Shown: positions 27,261 to 27,500 of the stretch, piece by piece
Layout: the number at the start of each line of letters is the position of its first letter
How positions within the stretch are numbered: position 1 is the first letter of the stretch
Assembly (NCBI GenBank): GCA_032718475.1
Contig: JAUCBJ010001752.1
Coordinates: 1 to 27,500 of the forward strand
Reading direction: 5' to 3'
Source of the DNA: Nemertoderma westbladi
Taxonomy: Eukaryota; Xenacoelomorpha; Nemertodermatida; Nemertodermatidae
DNA length: 27,500 nt
The notes under the pieces: generated by a model
Told to the model about the DNA's origin: nothing
Databases searched by the model: none
What the model saw: only the letters and a program-made list of their open reading frames with translations
Translations under genes and position numbers: made by a program

Positions 27261-27500
27261 GGGATGTTTCCAGTGTGCAATTAATGAGAGCATAAAACAT
27301 CAGGTGACATTGGGAATACAACAAATCTTCTGTGTGGCTCAGACGGCCCTCGAGGTAAAGAGAAGACAGACTCCGGTTGTAAACTCGACTATTTCCGCAG
27401 CGTCGACGTCTTATTGTTATTCGCCGACACGGGTGATTGCGAATAAAGCCATTGTTCAACTGGGATCGCACTGTAACACGATATGGACTGAGTTAGTTAT
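27261..27500. other. no clear gene
   Basis: A 74-codon minus-strand ORF (27247-27471, begins from a non-ATG or weak start) has no recognisable motif. It could be the decayed N-terminal part of LINE-C, but I see no W-N-x-R-G or E-T-W endonuclease motif in it. Confidence 0.3.

Overview
This is a eukaryotic, almost certainly metazoan, window. It has intronless animal actin, a core promoter with an arthropod-style TCAGTT initiator, tRNA-type SINE and LINE sequences, long AT-rich non-coding stretches and no operon-like gene packing. I favour an arthropod or related invertebrate, but nothing here fixes the species. Only one clear host gene is present: a complete actin gene at 17720-18850 with a recognisable promoter. 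Most of the rest is mobile or repetitive DNA, some of it very young and some nested.

Layout: 1-1630 holds a possible small orphan gene (321-653) and coding-like scraps. 1630-4460 is a very large imperfect inverted repeat with arms of about 1.3-1.5 kb, centred on a well-conserved palindrome at 3137. 4613-5160 holds two decamer arrays in opposite orientation. 5160-6580 is AT-rich with no gene seen. 6581-6862 is a tRNA-derived SINE on the minus strand. 7020-7300 is CpG-rich with a good splice donor. 7862-16696 is a nearly full-length LINE (LINE-A here). Its very large ORF1 carries about 52 tandem decapeptide repeats, a Ulp1/C48-like cysteine protease domain, a coiled coil and an RRM-like domain. 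Its ORF2 (endonuclease plus reverse transcriptase) has one frameshift. LINE-A is bracketed by two nearly identical direct copies of a 555-bp sequence, best read as an extraordinarily long target-site duplication.

Downstream of actin lies a three-layer nest. An old minus-strand LINE (LINE-C) is cut into three pieces: 26983-27260, 24403-24714 and 19539-20128. A hAT-like non-autonomous element with inverted minisatellite arrays (24715-26982) and a plus-strand LINE (LINE-B, 20141-24390) are inserted in it. The LINE-C reading frame runs straight across the LINE-B insertion when one copy of the 12-bp target duplication is removed, which fixes the LINE-B borders. LINE-B ORF1 and ORF2 share one frame and are separated by a single UGA. 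ORF2 has no AUG before its conserved endonuclease N-terminus. A zinc-knuckle C-terminus continues after a one-base frameshift near 24040.

The strongest leads are the 555-bp duplication, the protease/decapeptide ORF1 of LINE-A, the UGA arrangement of LINE-B and the large hairpin at 1.6-4.5 kb. All alignments were made by eye; repeat borders and identities are approximate unless stated as exact.
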